A DNA stretch of 64,000 nucleotides from Pelagomonas calceolata. Lineage: Eukaryota > Sar > Pelagophyceae > Pelagomonadales > Pelagomonadaceae. Position numbers and translations under genes: made by a program. This document shows, piece by piece, positions 12,842 through 24,800 of the stretch. The stretch covers positions 1,612,001-1,676,000 of the forward strand of contig CAKKNE010000005.1 of assembly GCA_918797485.1 (NCBI GenBank). Direction: 5' to 3'. Position 1 is the first letter of the stretch. The number at the start of each line of letters is the position of its first letter. Below the pieces are notes generated by a model. That model made no database searches. It saw only the letters and a program-made list of their open reading frames with translations, and was not told where the DNA came from.

Positions 12842-14401
12842 GGTGCCTGCTTCTCACGGCCGCGGCCGAGCCGAGCGAGACGTCGCCGAGTGCCGCCGCT
12901 AGTACGAGTACGTACGGTCGGTTTTTAAACGCCAAGAGCGCTCGGGACTCGAGGACTCTTAACATTATGTCTTCATGGGGGTACTTTCACCGCGCGCAGG
13001 GTTGCGCGTAGGATATAGTGCGTAGGGTCGTGAGCCTGGACTATGGGTAGCTAGGTAGGAATTAGCCGTACGTTGGTTTTGATGTCCAGCAGCGGGCTTG
13101 GCGGTGCTGCCGGCAATGCCCGCAGCGGGGCTTTGGCGTGGGGGCTCCTTATGATGTCGTCGGGTCCCATGCAAAGCGGGCTGCCATATAATTGCGATGC
13201 TGCTTTGATTCTAATTAGCTGCCGACGGCGCCTAAATTCACGCTAAAAACCGTGCATTCGGAAAATGCGCTATCGGCGCGAGGGAGAGCCGCTTGGAGCC
13301 CTGGGCGCCCAGGAAAGGGACTCCTAGGAAAATTTAGATAAATCTCGGAGACACCCAATTTTTACGCCCCCTTCGCTTCGCCTTCCAGGGCTCCTCAGCG
13401 TCAATTATCGTTCGCAGGGATGGATCGTACCCTCGACTGCCCTCGCGTAACGTGGATTTGGTCGTTTCGGTGCTTTTAGTCGACTGCGAGACGGTCCCGC
13501 CCGAGACACATAATACGACACTATCTCCAGCTTCTCGAGCACTTGAACGCAGCCGCAGTGTCCGGGGGTACCCCACGCATGTGCCCGACCCGTTTCCTTG
13601 TTTCGCGCATCCCGTCTAGCGGAATGCCGCGGGTCGCGCCGCGGTGCGGTACGCCGCAAGTAATCTCAGCGACAGAATTGGTGCAGATAGCTGCCCCTGC
13701 GCGTTTCACTGGCTTCAGTACCTTCTCGGGCAGCCTCGGCTCAGCAAAAATTTTTCGCGGGGAGCCTCGCGCGGCCCGCTAAGGGCGCGTCGAAGGGCCG
13801 AACTTCAGGCCAGCTTTTCTCGGCCGCTACAGGCGCACACTTGTCACGGCCAACGCGGCTGGGTAGCCCTGGCTGTGGGCTTTCCAGCGCACCAGCCCGT
13901 GACAAGTGTGCACCCGATGGGGCTGAGCACTGGACGTGTTTTGCCCTCAGTGGCGCCAGCTCTAGCCTCAGTGCCTGGACTCGTACGCAATTTTTTTTAC
14001 GAGTGCTCGGCAAGTGTTGGCGCAGCCCCGTAGCGTTAATGGGACGGGGCACACAGGCCCTGGTGAGTTTTGCGTCACTAGCCTCTAGTGTGTTTTGCTC
14101 CGCTCGCCGAAATGCTGTCCTTCGCCGAGCGCTCGCATAGTAGCGCTCGCCCCTTTACCCCTTTCCGATGACCACCTTTCCAAAACCATCGGGGCCGATG
14201 CTACCGCGAAACTGTCGCCGACACTAGGACCATTTCACCCGCTCTCACCCGTGACTCTCGCCGATGCCGTCCAAACGCGGTTTACAAAAACATAGCTTGG
14301 GGGTACCGAGCCGTAGGCCCGTCTACGCCCGTAGCCGGGGCTGCCGCCCGCACCGGGTGTCGAATAGAAAACCCGCTACTGTGAAAAGCTGGCTGGTTGA
14401 G
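12842..14401. other. Intergenic between divergent eEF2 and RagA genes
   Basis: GC-rich, and the promoter side of both genes. No gene is recognised. It holds a perfect 15-nt inverted repeat (13835-13849 with 13897-13911). No clear TATA box is seen. Confidence 0.4.
13835..13911. repeat. Perfect 15-nt inverted repeat, 47-nt spacer
   Basis: GCACACTTGTCACGG at 13835-13849 is the exact reverse complement of CCGTGACAAGTGTGC at 13897-13911. The arms contain the TCACGG/CCGTGA word that recurs in intergenic DNA across the window. Confidence 0.7.
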
Positions 14402-15363
14402 ATGGCGTCCCCGATGACGAAAAAAGTTTTGTTGATGGGTCGCTCCGGCTCTGGTAAAACATCTATGAGATCAATCATTTTCGCTGACTATATGGCCCGT
14501 GATACAATGCGACTATCCCCAACTATTGATGTAGAATACTCTCACGTGCGTTTTCTGGGAAATCTTCATCTCCATCTGTGGGATTGTGGAGGACAGGTTT
14601 GCACATGTGCTGACAGCATTGGACTGAAATTATCCCGTAGGACGATTTTTACCGCAACTACCTTGAACACATGAGGGATCATATATTTCGATCAGTGGAA
14701 CTTTTGATATATGTATTTGACATAGAAAGTGAAGAGCAAGGAAGCGATTTTTCTCAATTCGCTGATGTAATTGAGGCTGTGGAACAGCATTCACCTGATG
14801 CCCGGGTCTATGTCCTGGTACACAAAATGGATCTTGTGAAAGAGGATGTTCGGAAAGCCGTCTTCTCTGAGAAAGAGGCCAGCATCCTCTCCCAAGCAAG
14901 TGATCACTTGCGTATTCAGTGCTTTCGTACATCTATATGGGATGAGACCTTATACAGAGCCTGGTCTCATATCGTGTACTCTCTAGTTCCTAATACAGCC
15001 CTTCTAGAATCACACTTGAACGAATACTGCACAATCTGTGGTGCAGACGAAGTTGTGTTGTTCGAAAGTACCACCTTTCTTGTGATCGCACACGCAACCT
15101 GCATTCCACATAGTGATACACATCGTTTCGAAAAAATTTCCAACATCATCAAACAGTTCAAGCTGAGTTGTCGGAAGGTTCAGGCGCATTTCGAGGGAAT
15201 GTTGGTTCAACATCATCAGTTGATTGCCCTTTTTGAGAATCTAACGAGAAGCACAGCAATCATGTTTATTTCCTCTGATCCTGATTTGATGCACACTGCA
15301 TTGATTTCTTCTAATGTGGCACAGTTTCGGGCGCAACTAAAGATCTGTGGTCTAATTGGATAA
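14402..15363 (+). CDS. RRAGA: Ras-related GTP-binding protein RagA / Gtr1
   Basis: Rag-family GTPase that, paired with RagC/D (Gtr2), recruits TORC1 to lysosomes or vacuoles when amino acids are present. Exons 14402-14596 and 14641-15363, with a 44-nt GT-AG intron, give 305 aa, matching human RagA (313). Motifs: P-loop [15 protein letters not shown], switch II WDCGGQ (the intron falls just after it), G4 HKMDL, and the Rag landmarks [11 protein letters not shown] and [17 protein letters not shown]. The C-terminal roadblock-like half is present. The start [16 protein letters not shown] is chosen because it leads straight into the family core; an ATG four codons later is possible. The RagC/D partner is not in the window. 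Confidence 0.96.
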
Positions 15364-16020
15364 CATGTCCGCCTCTGGATTATTGAGCTAGAGAGCTCGG
15401 CTCAACGGAATCTCTACCGGAATGTAACTTGATTGGCTTCAGTAGGCGGGGTAAGGAGCCGCGAAGCAGTGGCTGACGGGCGAGCAGCGATGACTAAGAG
15501 CACCTAGGCTATCATGATTCAAGTTGTCTCCAAATTATTTGGTCACGGCTTTAGGTTCGGCAGCGTGCGGAGTAGTGAGGGTCCTTGGTACTTTTAGCTC
15601 CGGCGCGGAGTGCTTGCATTCGGCTGAGTTACAATAAATAGAGACTCTGATGCATTAGCGTGCTGTGAGGCAGGCGTAAAGCGAAGGGACAACAAGTGCT
15701 GTTAGAAAGCCTGGCGATTCCGCAGCTACAGGATATGCCATTGTGACATTCCCACCCGTCATCAAAATTTCACGTAAACCAGCAAGCTTGCGGATGACTG
15801 GCTATTACGTAGTAGGTTCCAAAGGGGATGGCCAATGCAACTCGCAAATACCGAACCGCAACTCAAATTTTTTTTTGGCCTCAAGTGTTTGTCCAAGCAT
15901 GTCCTGCGGTAGTGATCCTGACAGCCTTTAAAGCCCATACGCTGTATCATGATAGCACTGGCAATTGAGAATAGTCCTCAGGCGCGTTCATGGCCGGCGG
16001 CGAGACTTGAGATTCGAGGG

Positions 16021-16340
16021 GTCCCCTAATTTGAGATTCGAGTTCCGCAGCCCAGCCAAGAACCCTTTGTATGCCCCGAGACCGAGCTGGGGGCTGGTCT
16101 GGTAATTTGGTCTCCCAGGGGTTTCGGGTACCTATGGCCAGGTACCCGATGGGCTGCTAATCGTTTTTGCTCGCCCGGGCCCGTTTCGGTCACTGGCACG
16201 TCCTAGAGGGGTAAGTGCCCCCCCTATTCTCAATTTGCCGCCGTATCAAACTTCTACTTATAGAGATACGGCAAATTTTGGGTTGGGTGTCTGCCCCGGG
16301 CCCCGTCCCGGGCCTCTTTGTATGTTGAGGATGGGTGTCC
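16021..16340 (+). repeat. Dispersed repeat family 1, copy 1
   Basis: Matches 35095-35575 in inverted orientation. Shared blocks include CTAATTTGAGATTCGAGTTC, GGTCTCCCAGGGG, GGTACCCGATGGGCTGC and AGAGATACGGCAAATTT, in the same order with indels between them. Inside copy 1 the word TTGAGATTCGAG is itself doubled. No terminal repeats or coding capacity are seen. Confidence 0.75.
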
Positions 16341-16407
16341 GCCCCCAGTGTCTGGTAATTCTTTCGAATACTACAAGAGCGAAATGGGCCCATCCTCTGT
16401 CGCGTTT

Positions 16408-16533
16408 AGACCACGCCTTCCGAGCCGCTGAAGCGTCTAGGTACCTTTGCGACGTAAACTTCCGAGTCGGGTTTACTACCCGAATGTCTCAGTACTAGTA
16501 TTTCTCCGAGTCGGAGCGGAGGAGTCGTTGTCT
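16408..16533. repeat. Foldback repeat family 3, copy 1
   Basis: Begins AGACCACGCCTTCCGAGCCG and ends CGGAGGAGTCGTTGTCT, so the ends are imperfect inverted repeats of about 22 nt. A second copy lies at 30082-30180. Both copies share the outer arms and differ in the middle, as foldback or MITE-like elements do. Confidence 0.65.
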
Positions 16534-16710
16534 ATACTAGACAGACCCATCCTCCATGGGTCCTAATTAAGATGAATTTTCCTGCTAATCTTAATATCAC
16601 GTATTGCGGAACATCCCTCAAATTGATAGCACATTCAAGTTTTGGCTGGTCGTTGGCGACGTACTGCGCATACTCTGGTTGCCGTCCTTAGCAAAACGCT
16701 GAGCGGGAAC

Positions 16711-16740
16711 TGCCCCCCCCCCACCCCCACCCCCCGCCCA
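16711..16740. repeat. C-rich tract
   Basis: A run of C with single A/G breaks. The minus strand has several G-runs and could form a G-quadruplex. It lies in the 3' flank of the RCC1-IPT gene. Confidence 0.7.
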
Positions 16741-16843
16741 CTAATTGATTAATCGAGATTTTAATGGCGTAATGTAATTGTTGTGTCGGGGATATCAACT
16801 TGGCCAATGCAAGTAGAAAGTACAAGCAACTTGAACGAGCTCC

Positions 16844-19800
16844 TTAGCATGTGAACAAATAGTCGAGGTACATGCTATTTGATGTCTTGTTCAAACCTCC
16901 ATTGAGTGATATCTCAACAAGAAGCCGGTGTTTGCATTCCTTGTGAGAATGGGGAGGATTCACCTCACAAGCGACATGAAACAGGTGCAAAATAGGCATG
17001 ACAAACTCAACTACGCCCCTCGTACAAACGGCATCAATAATGTGGGTCTTTGCATGTCTCATCGGAGCTACAGAACTTCTCAAAACGACCTTTACAAGAC
17101 CAGTTTCGAAAAACCCCCGACCAAAAATACTTATATCCACCCCTGCTGCGGCAGCTGGCACATTAGAGGCATCATACTGGGTTGCCTTAATTTCTGTGAC
17201 CTCCGGCGTTCCATAGTATGTGAAACATGTGCTGCAGTGTGCGCCAAAAGTCTGACCGTCCAGTGCTACCTCTACAAGCATATCTAATCGTTCTATTGGA
17301 AGATTGAAATGTGAAGATGCATCACCGTTGGTCGATTTCAAAGCCTCAACTAAAGTATCCGATTTTGAGGAAACCACTATACTGCCGGAATCAATAACTG
17401 GGGTTTCAAATGAAAACTCACCAGCTTTGCTGCATTTTAATGAAACAATTGTTGGCTCAATATGCGCTGACTTGTTGTCTTTGGGGCGAAGTCTAACAAC
17501 GGCTGATGTAAAGGACGTTAATACTGGAGCCGGGGATAAGTAAGGAAAATGCAACGAGAGACGGGTGCCGCCAGTCAAGGGTCCGCACATTGACGAAATC
17601 TCCTTGGTGTCACCTTGACCGATTTGCTTGTACAACACAAGCGACAAACTTTTATTAAGGAAATAAACACCATCCAGTGTAAGTCTCAACATGAATGTCC
17701 AAGTAGTCTGTTCTGCTTGGGCAATGTCATGGTCAGTCACAATATCTGAGCAGTCGTGACCCCGAATGCACTGCGAAATTTCAGCTAATGATGGTGGAGT
17801 AAAGGCAAGGGTGTTCTTATTCACATACCGAGGGCGGCAAAAATATCCTCGTTGACTGTTGCCCTGGAGAGTTAGATTAACCGACATTTTGTTGGAATCA
17901 AAGAATGATTGTCCCAAAATGCTAACTGCATCGGGGGTTGTGGATGGATGTAATGGCCGGCAATCTGGGGCGAGACTCAGTATTGTCGCGTTGTGTAAAA
18001 TAAATGTCGTCTTTAGCAAGGTAACAAAATCACTTCCATTTAAGGCCACGGCCACCCGGGCTTGGATTGGAAAATTGCCCTCACAAATGCAAGGACTTTT
18101 GCAACGTATTGCAGTGTCAAGTGGATCATTCTTGTCGCACAGTGCTGTCAATTTCGCCGGAACAATCCATTCACGATGCTGACCTCCCAGTTCTTTGAAT
18201 CGCACCTTGATTTCGTTTGTTTCAAGAAGGGACTTGCCAATGATAATAACGTCATGAGCATCAGTGGAACTACAACAGACCGGCTTAATTGCGGCAAGAG
18301 TTGGATTATCGTAGAGACGAATGCAGACGCGGCTTGTGGTGAAGTCTTTGCCATTCATGGCAACCTCAGCAAAAACAAACCGCGTTGTAGTAAATCGGGG
18401 CATTCTACAAAGAATGCCCGTTTTGCCGGCACCGATACGTGCGCCCTTTGGGGTCACATATTTACCAATTGAGGACCTTGGGCGGGTCTCCAATGCCAAG
18501 GTCCCCTCATCTAGGGGAGTGAACCTCACAACACAGCCAGATGATTTCCAAAATCCACCACCCCACAACAAAACCTTAGTTCCTCCAATGGTTGGTACGG
18601 AAGCTGGTTCTGCATAATTTACTGAGGATGGGACAAAGGCAAAACCACCAGTTTCAGTCAAAGTGGCACTTGAAACATATCGTTCACGCAAACCAGGGAC
18701 TGAGCGAGGACAGTGGACGTGCTCTGTGTTGAGGCCTTTTTCTAGAAAGTGACCCAGTCGTCTTGCTTCTCCCGAACCCCAGGTAAACAGCATGCCATCT
18801 TCTGCTCTAACTGCTGCAGAGGAGTTCGCTGCAGCATTAGCAAATGCCACTGAACCAGGGAAATGTACAACACGGCGAGGTGAGATTGTGTATGTGGATA
18901 TGACCGATTTCGAGTTCTGACCCGATACACACAGACCCAATCCAAGTTGGCCAAATCGATTGAATCCCCACCTAAATTTCCCCATGTCTACACGAAATGC
19001 CATATAAGCTATATCACACGGCAGTAGACGAGAATAGCTTGCAGTTGGAATCAAACGCAAGTACATGAGCCCAACCACAGGTCACAAATTCGCACTTAGA
19101 CGCATCGTCAGGCCAGCACACACGCGCTGGTGTGGGTTGCTTGGCGATGCGAAGTCCCACGCCAAGCTCACCACAGCGTCCTTCTCCCCACGCCCAGGGT
19201 ACGCCTCTTCTTGTTAAGATAATCGTGAAATTTGGTCCACACGCTGTGAACTTCGCTGGTTCGTGTTGCTGCGATGGAATTACAACAAGTTTTGGTAACA
19301 GTTGAATTTCAGCGCGTTGAGCCTACACGTGATCTGTGGTTACAGACAATCCAACAGGCAAATTTGGTCACGTGAGGATCAGATTTGTTGCAATGATTGT
19401 CATCTGTGAATCGGTGCCCGGTTTGCCCCTCACAACCTCGGCCCCAGGTGTAGACATCCCCAGTCAACGTCACAGCGACCGAGTGACGAGATCCGCAGCT
19501 AAGCGAGATGACCCGGTGCTGACTGAGAAAACTCACCTCAACCCAACTTTTACTCGCGTCCTCCACTCGCTTTGTCGCACCAAGCCCGAGTTGTCCACTT
19601 CCCCCTATGGATGTATGCAAACCTATATATAGCTGGATGACGCACCAGATCCCTGCGTCCATATGGATCCCTTGTCGTCGACTGCAAGCGAATGAGTCTC
19701 TCCAAACGAGACACACTTAATATGAGCTAAAACATCATTATGAGCAGTGCTTCCCTCCCCGTCTAGGCTGATTACGCGTCCCTATAATTCAACTGATTAT

Positions 19801-19972
19801 GCCCCCACCCCCCGCCTAAGCGCACCTCACTGAGCACACATGCTTGGCGGTAGTTCCCATGCAGCGCATCGACTTTTATATCTTTAAAATCGTGTAGGAC
19901 TTGTATTGTGTGTTTCTTGCACCCCCAAGCAAAGAGTTCGCCTGCCTTTGAATCTGAACTCAGCTTATCCAT
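16844..19972 (-). CDS. RCC1-repeat and IPT/TIG-domain protein
   Basis: Function unknown. Five exons on the minus strand (19972-19826, 19781-19646, 19604-19372, 19322-19030, 18971-16844) with introns of 44, 41, about 49 and 58 nt give about 978 aa. The N-terminal third is an RCC1-type propeller (GELFAWG, GGSGQLGLG, CGSRHSVAVTLTGDVYTWG, ACGPNFTIILTRRGVPWAWG, WGFNRFGQLGLG). The rest has repeated IPT/TIG-like units of about 90-100 aa with signatures such as VLLWGGGFWKSSGCVVRF, VSILGQSFFDSNKMSV and ISIFGRGFFETGLVKV, each followed by VxVALNGxDF-like strands. Splice joins restore propeller motifs across every intron. The donor of the third intron is ambiguous (19371 or 19347). The start may instead be upstream, near 20116. 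No signal peptide or membrane span is obvious. Confidence 0.85.
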
Positions 19973-20956
19973 GCGCTGCGATTCAATGCAAGATACAAAC
20001 TTATCTAAACTTGTATCTCGAACTTGTATCTCGATGCCGACTACTCCAAATCGGCCGAATAGGCATCCCTTGGAACAACACGCCCCCCCCCGTTTCTTAG
20101 GCCACACAAGGCTCATACTGCGTCTACCAGCAGGCTTGGCCGGCGGGGGTCCTGAGTTCTAGTGATAGTCACGGTACCCCGGCCGAGGTCACGGTAGCCT
20201 GAGGGGTTCGCGAACTTGAAAGTCACTGGCACGCTAGTTTGCTGCTATGTACCACGCAATGCATGCGGCCAAGAACAAGCTGCCTGAAGGTCGAGGCCGC
20301 CCGGGAAGGTACTCAAGCCAGTCGAACGCGCGGGGACAGCTATCTCTACCGATTCCGAGTCCGTCAATCATTTGAACATGTGCAGCGTACAAGCTCGTGA
20401 CGCCCCGAGCGCTCGTATTATGTGTCGCAGTCGATTAAAAGTACCCGAGCAGTCGATTATGTGTCGCACTGGCAGTCGAGAAGGGCCTCGAGGCGCAGGC
20501 CGCGCTCAGGCTGGTACGATCAGTACTGCGAAGGGGTACCCGTGGACATGAACCATTTTTTAGACTGTATCTCGAGCTAGCCTTATCGTTCGCTCCGGGT
20601 CCGGGGAAGCGCCCCAGACCAGACTCGGAAAAGCCGTTCGCCTTGCTTACTTTGACGCGCGACCTAGATCGCGACCCCATAGCCGGCTCTAGGCGGTGTA
20701 CGGTGGGCTGCCGCCCGAGAGACGAGGCAGCACGAGAGCACCAGCGCCAAAACCCGAGATCCCGCACCAGATGAAAATTGCCAGTCATTTGGAATTTTTT
20801 AACTTTTCAAGTTCAACCAATTAGTAAAGGGGCGGCTGGCACCCAAATTGGTAAAATTTTCAATTGATAGCCCGAAAGTCCTAAGCACACAGCGACACTA
20901 GCCTGCCACGGAGGTGCCCCCTCGCTTTTTCAGGGGCCATAGTAGTCACGGTATAT

Positions 20957-21041
20957 GAATTAGAGCCCATTTTGCATCAAAACGGACGCTCACGGGAAAA
21001 CCCGTTCGCTAACCGTTTGGATGCCAAATGAGCTCTAATTC
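20957..21041. repeat. Long hairpin, 29-nt arms
   Basis: The arm 20957-20985 (GAATTAGAGCCCATTTTGCA...) pairs with 21013-21041 (...GCCAAATGAGCTCTAATTC) with three mismatches. The loop itself contains CGGGAAAACCCG, a smaller palindrome. No coding frame crosses it. Confidence 0.8.
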
Positions 21042-21146
21042 AATTATATTACGACCGAAATCCATGGTTCTGGGTGGCCGATTTTGGGGGTCTAATGATT
21101 TCTAGTATATTTCATGACTAGGGGGGTATTTCGAATATATAGTCGA

Positions 21147-21217
21147 GTTAGACCGGGCCCGCCACGTCATCAAAACGGTTCACTGCGTTCACCGTTTAGA
21201 CGCGTGGCGAGTCTAAC
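21147..21217. repeat. Second hairpin with the same core as the first
   Basis: The outer arms GTTAGAC/GTCTAAC and inner arms CGCCACGTCATCAAAACGGT with ACCGTTTAGACGCGTGGCG fold into one stem with bulges. The core words CATCAAAACGG and CCGTTTRGA also form the inner stem of the hairpin at 20957-21041, so the two look related. Confidence 0.7.
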
Positions 21218-21303
21218 CACGTAATCATATTAGATTACGCTTATATTATAATTTTCACGACAGATTCAATAGTATATTTAAACCTTCGATAATTTTACAC
21301 GCA

Positions 21304-21357
21304 CAAGATCTTATAATCATTCCGCCAAGATTCCGATTAAACTTCAATAAGATCTTG
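21304..21357. repeat. Perfect 10-nt inverted repeat
   Basis: CAAGATCTTA at 21304-21313 and TAAGATCTTG at 21348-21357, with a 34-nt AT-rich spacer. Confidence 0.6.
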
Positions 21358-21821
21358 GAGTTCATCAAGGGGACAGATTTGATGATGATGACACTTTGGC
21401 CATAAAATTCATCACATCCTACATCCGAGTCAACTTCAAGAAACTGTTGATATTGTATTCAGAAATCCCGATTTCTTAATTATACTTCAACATTCTCTTG
21501 TGATTCCGTTGGCTGACAGATTTGATGATGATGACACTTTGCAGTGGTGGTAAAATTGGTATCAACTTGCACAAATCCTTAATATCCACAATTCGCCACG
21601 CGTGGGGGCCCTTCCGCCCCCTTGCTTTTTGCCCCACACTCCGCCAGTATGTGAGGTACCCCCTAAGGCCCATTCGCAGTAAGCTGCGACGCTCGGGCCA
21701 GCCTAGTTGAGTGCTGTCCCCCCTTAGTAGTACTACTACTACTACAAGTAGTAAAAATGTTTGCACCGGAAGCAACTAGTAGTGTCTCTGCGTAATTTGC
21801 AAGTGCAGTATATATTACAAG

Positions 21822-24800
21822 CTAGAATTGCAAGCTGCCTCCTTGTTTCAGGGGGATGTCCGACTCCCCGTCAATATCTAAAGTTTTCTCGAGGCTAAGG
21901 AGAAGGGCAGTAGTGGCTCGGGTTAGACCAACAGTGGGACGGAGGACTACGACAGGCACCACCGTTACAAGTTGATGGGGCGACGATCGAGATAAGGCAG
22001 CAACACATGCTTGATGTGCATCTTCTAACCCGTTGACAATTGCATTGCGCGCATCTTCAAAGTGATGAGCACGTACATCATTTGTGGTCCCACGAGCATT
22101 CCAGGCAAGAGAGGAGCTACTATCGTGGCCATCAAGTCTGTTGGCTATATCATTGAGGGCAGTAGTAAGATGTGAGACAAGAGATCGGCCCACGCGAACA
22201 GACTCGCACACAAGAACTCGGCTACATTTGGCTAACTCGTGCCTGAACACAGGCCACTGGTGAGGCCGAGTTTTGATCACGAGCGTGTGGTGAATTGCGC
22301 GAGATATTGACCTGCCGATGACATGGATTGGACGAATGATGGAAGCGCCTTGGATAAATCTGTAAAATTGTTCACTAGACAGCTCATGCGACCAAACACG
22401 CCAAAGACGGTGCAATGCAGATGCCAGTGCATTTGAGACTATACGGCAGGGCCTTGTTGTGACCTCGACTCGCTCGAGAGTGAACATCTGGAACATATCA
22501 TCTAGGGAGTCAGAGCACAGCCGCGTCACACTTATCTGCCTAGGGCTGTAGTCGAGCTTCAGGGAGAGTGGTGCTACGTCAAGAACAAGATGACACTCAT
22601 GTTTTGCTGGCCGTGGCTCCAGGCACGGAAACCTGACCAATGGGGACCCATCTTTACTCTGAAACTTCACCTCACTAAAAACACTAGTGAGGAAATTGAT
22701 AACTTCGGCATCTAGACAACACCGAAGCGGCAGTAGTTTCACCTTGATTGCTGTAGTTGGCCCATCAATTAATGCACGAAAGTGCAAGAGTGCTTCACCA
22801 GTCTCACGTGGATGTGCATCGTGTGATTGCCAATGTCCTAGCATACGCTTTAGCGCCTGTTCTCGAGGTGATGACAGTGATTCGGAGACAGAAAAATCGC
22901 CCACACGCACATCGCATCCTGTCTGAAGGCTAGTGGAAGTAGAAGTACAAAATTTACTACACAACAAGACGACCTCTAGTAATTTATTGACGTTTCTCTG
23001 GTCCTGGATATGTATCGAATTGCATTTTAGGTTTCGCGGTCGCCCTCTCTGCACTTTACCCCAGTCACAACCAGCAAAGAGGCCGAGGTGAATTTCCCTT
23101 ACTTGTACACAAACGCATAGAATCTCCGAACACAGCATCCCAATCCTCAATTTACTCTTCAAATTGGGCTCTGACACATGATCTTGAAGCATCTCGGGAT
23201 ACACGCCATCATACCAGACTGCCGTGCTATTCGGTAGAGGTGGACTCTGTTCCCCCATGACTTTTGCTGTTACGTACTGTGATTTGTTGTCATCTTGCGA
23301 CGACGCGTTCTCGCCTACTGTCACAGTTCCTTCCAATCTGCCACCAACTGCAGTCCATTCTACAACTTCTTCCTTGACAGCAAAGAATAGGTGAATGAGC
23401 GTCTGTAGAGAATCAGAGCAACAATATATACGAGCCGTGTCACCATTCAGGTACAAATGGATGTTTCTAGCTTTCAAGCTATCAGCGGCCACTACGACGT
23501 CAATCACGTCTATAGTTGCAGCCTGTACATAATTACAGCGCTCTGCCTCATTCTCAATTTCTACTCCAGCATGTTTATTCTTCAACAAAATCATTGTGTC
23601 CCTCATTAAACCAGAAGCAAAAGAGGTTAACTTGCCAACAACGGACATTGAGCAAAATTGCAGGACAGCGACAGTCAACACAGCACGAAGGTCATGAAAT
23701 GAGACTGCACGAGGTATGTATTCTAAGGTGGTGTCAAGGAAAACAATGAACCATTTTGTGACTACAGAACTGGAAGGGGTGCCAAACCTGAGGCGGGTTG
23801 CATCAAAAAGCACACTGATGCGACGGTGTGGTACCAATAAGCGGCATGCCGCCCCGTGTATGGACAATGATACTGTCCCTTCCGGGGCGTATTCACCAAC
23901 AATGAGCCCCTGGTGTACCATGTTTTGGTCAGTCTGAGTTGGGCTCTTTGAGCGCCGCTTGCATACCACCACTTGATTGTCGTAAACTATGCGTGCATCC
24001 ACTACCTTAAAATATGCGGCTTGGTTGTCTGTTGTGATTGCGATCCCTCGCATTGTCACCAGGAGGGTGTTGGGAGGCCCTTGTTGCCAGTCTATGGCAT
24101 CCCACCGTTCTTCTTCAGTGTCTTCTAGGAGACACATTGCAAGAGAGCCCAAAATCAAGTCAAAGCTGACAATGGCGGAGTCACAGTCATCCAAGTTACC
24201 CACAAATTTGCGGGTAGTGGACGCTGTGACAGCAATAGTATCACAAGAGACAAGGCAGCAAAAGCTGGGGATATAAATAACATAGTGTGTCTTCATGATT
24301 GATTCGTGTTCCGGGCTTTTGCTATGCCCTTGGCGTGATAGACAGCTGCCATGTTCACGATTATTTTTGTTTCTATAAGCAGCCAACGCTGGGCGTGATA
24401 AAGGAGGACATGACTCAATCGATTGGACTTCAATGCGGCATAAATGGGTGTTAGTTGCGTCAATACTGGCAATACAATTCTGATTAATCCACAGGGAGCC
24501 TTCCTTGAGCTCAGCAGCCCAGAGGGACGAGGCATGCGAGGAGGAATGCGAGACTATCGACAAATTCGTCTTCCTGAGGGAGGCAGTTAGGTGCCACATG
24601 CCATCTACAGTGCGCAATATCCAGGCAACTCGCATTGAAGCTATGCTGACGACAGCTCGACATGAAACCGGAGTGGCGTTGATCATGTCATGAGCATCAC
24701 CAGGCCACAGTGTGTCAAGCAAATTTAAGCACCTAGCTCTCCAGCGAGCAAAGATTGTCGCATCAGAGCTCAAGAATGCGCATCTCAACATGCTTGCTGT

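Larger units (their letters stand above)
15364..16843. other. Intergenic, repeat-rich
   Basis: No gene is recognised. It contains one copy of the dispersed 0.3-0.5 kb repeat (16021-16340), a foldback repeat (16408-16533) and a C-rich tract (about 16711-16740). Confidence 0.5.
20838..21692 (+). repeat. Dispersed repeat family 2, copy 1 (split in two blocks)
   Basis: Block a (20838-20930, with TTTTCAATTGATAGCCCGAA and CACAGCGACACTAGC) and block b (21600-21692, with CGTGGGGGCCCTTCCG and GCAGTAAGCT) match 30198-30310 and 30540-30630 in the same order and orientation. Here the blocks lie about 670 bp apart instead of about 230, and the gap holds two hairpins, which suggests later insertions. Confidence 0.7.
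19973..21821. other. Intergenic, repeats and strong hairpins
   Basis: No gene is recognised apart from a possible 5' extension of the RCC1-IPT gene to about 20116. It holds family 2 repeat blocks (20838-20930, 21600-21692), large hairpins (20957-21041, 21147-21217), a perfect 10-nt inverted repeat (21304-21357), a direct repeat of about 28 nt (about 21372 and 21514) and a TAC/TAG triplet run near 21727. Confidence 0.5.
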
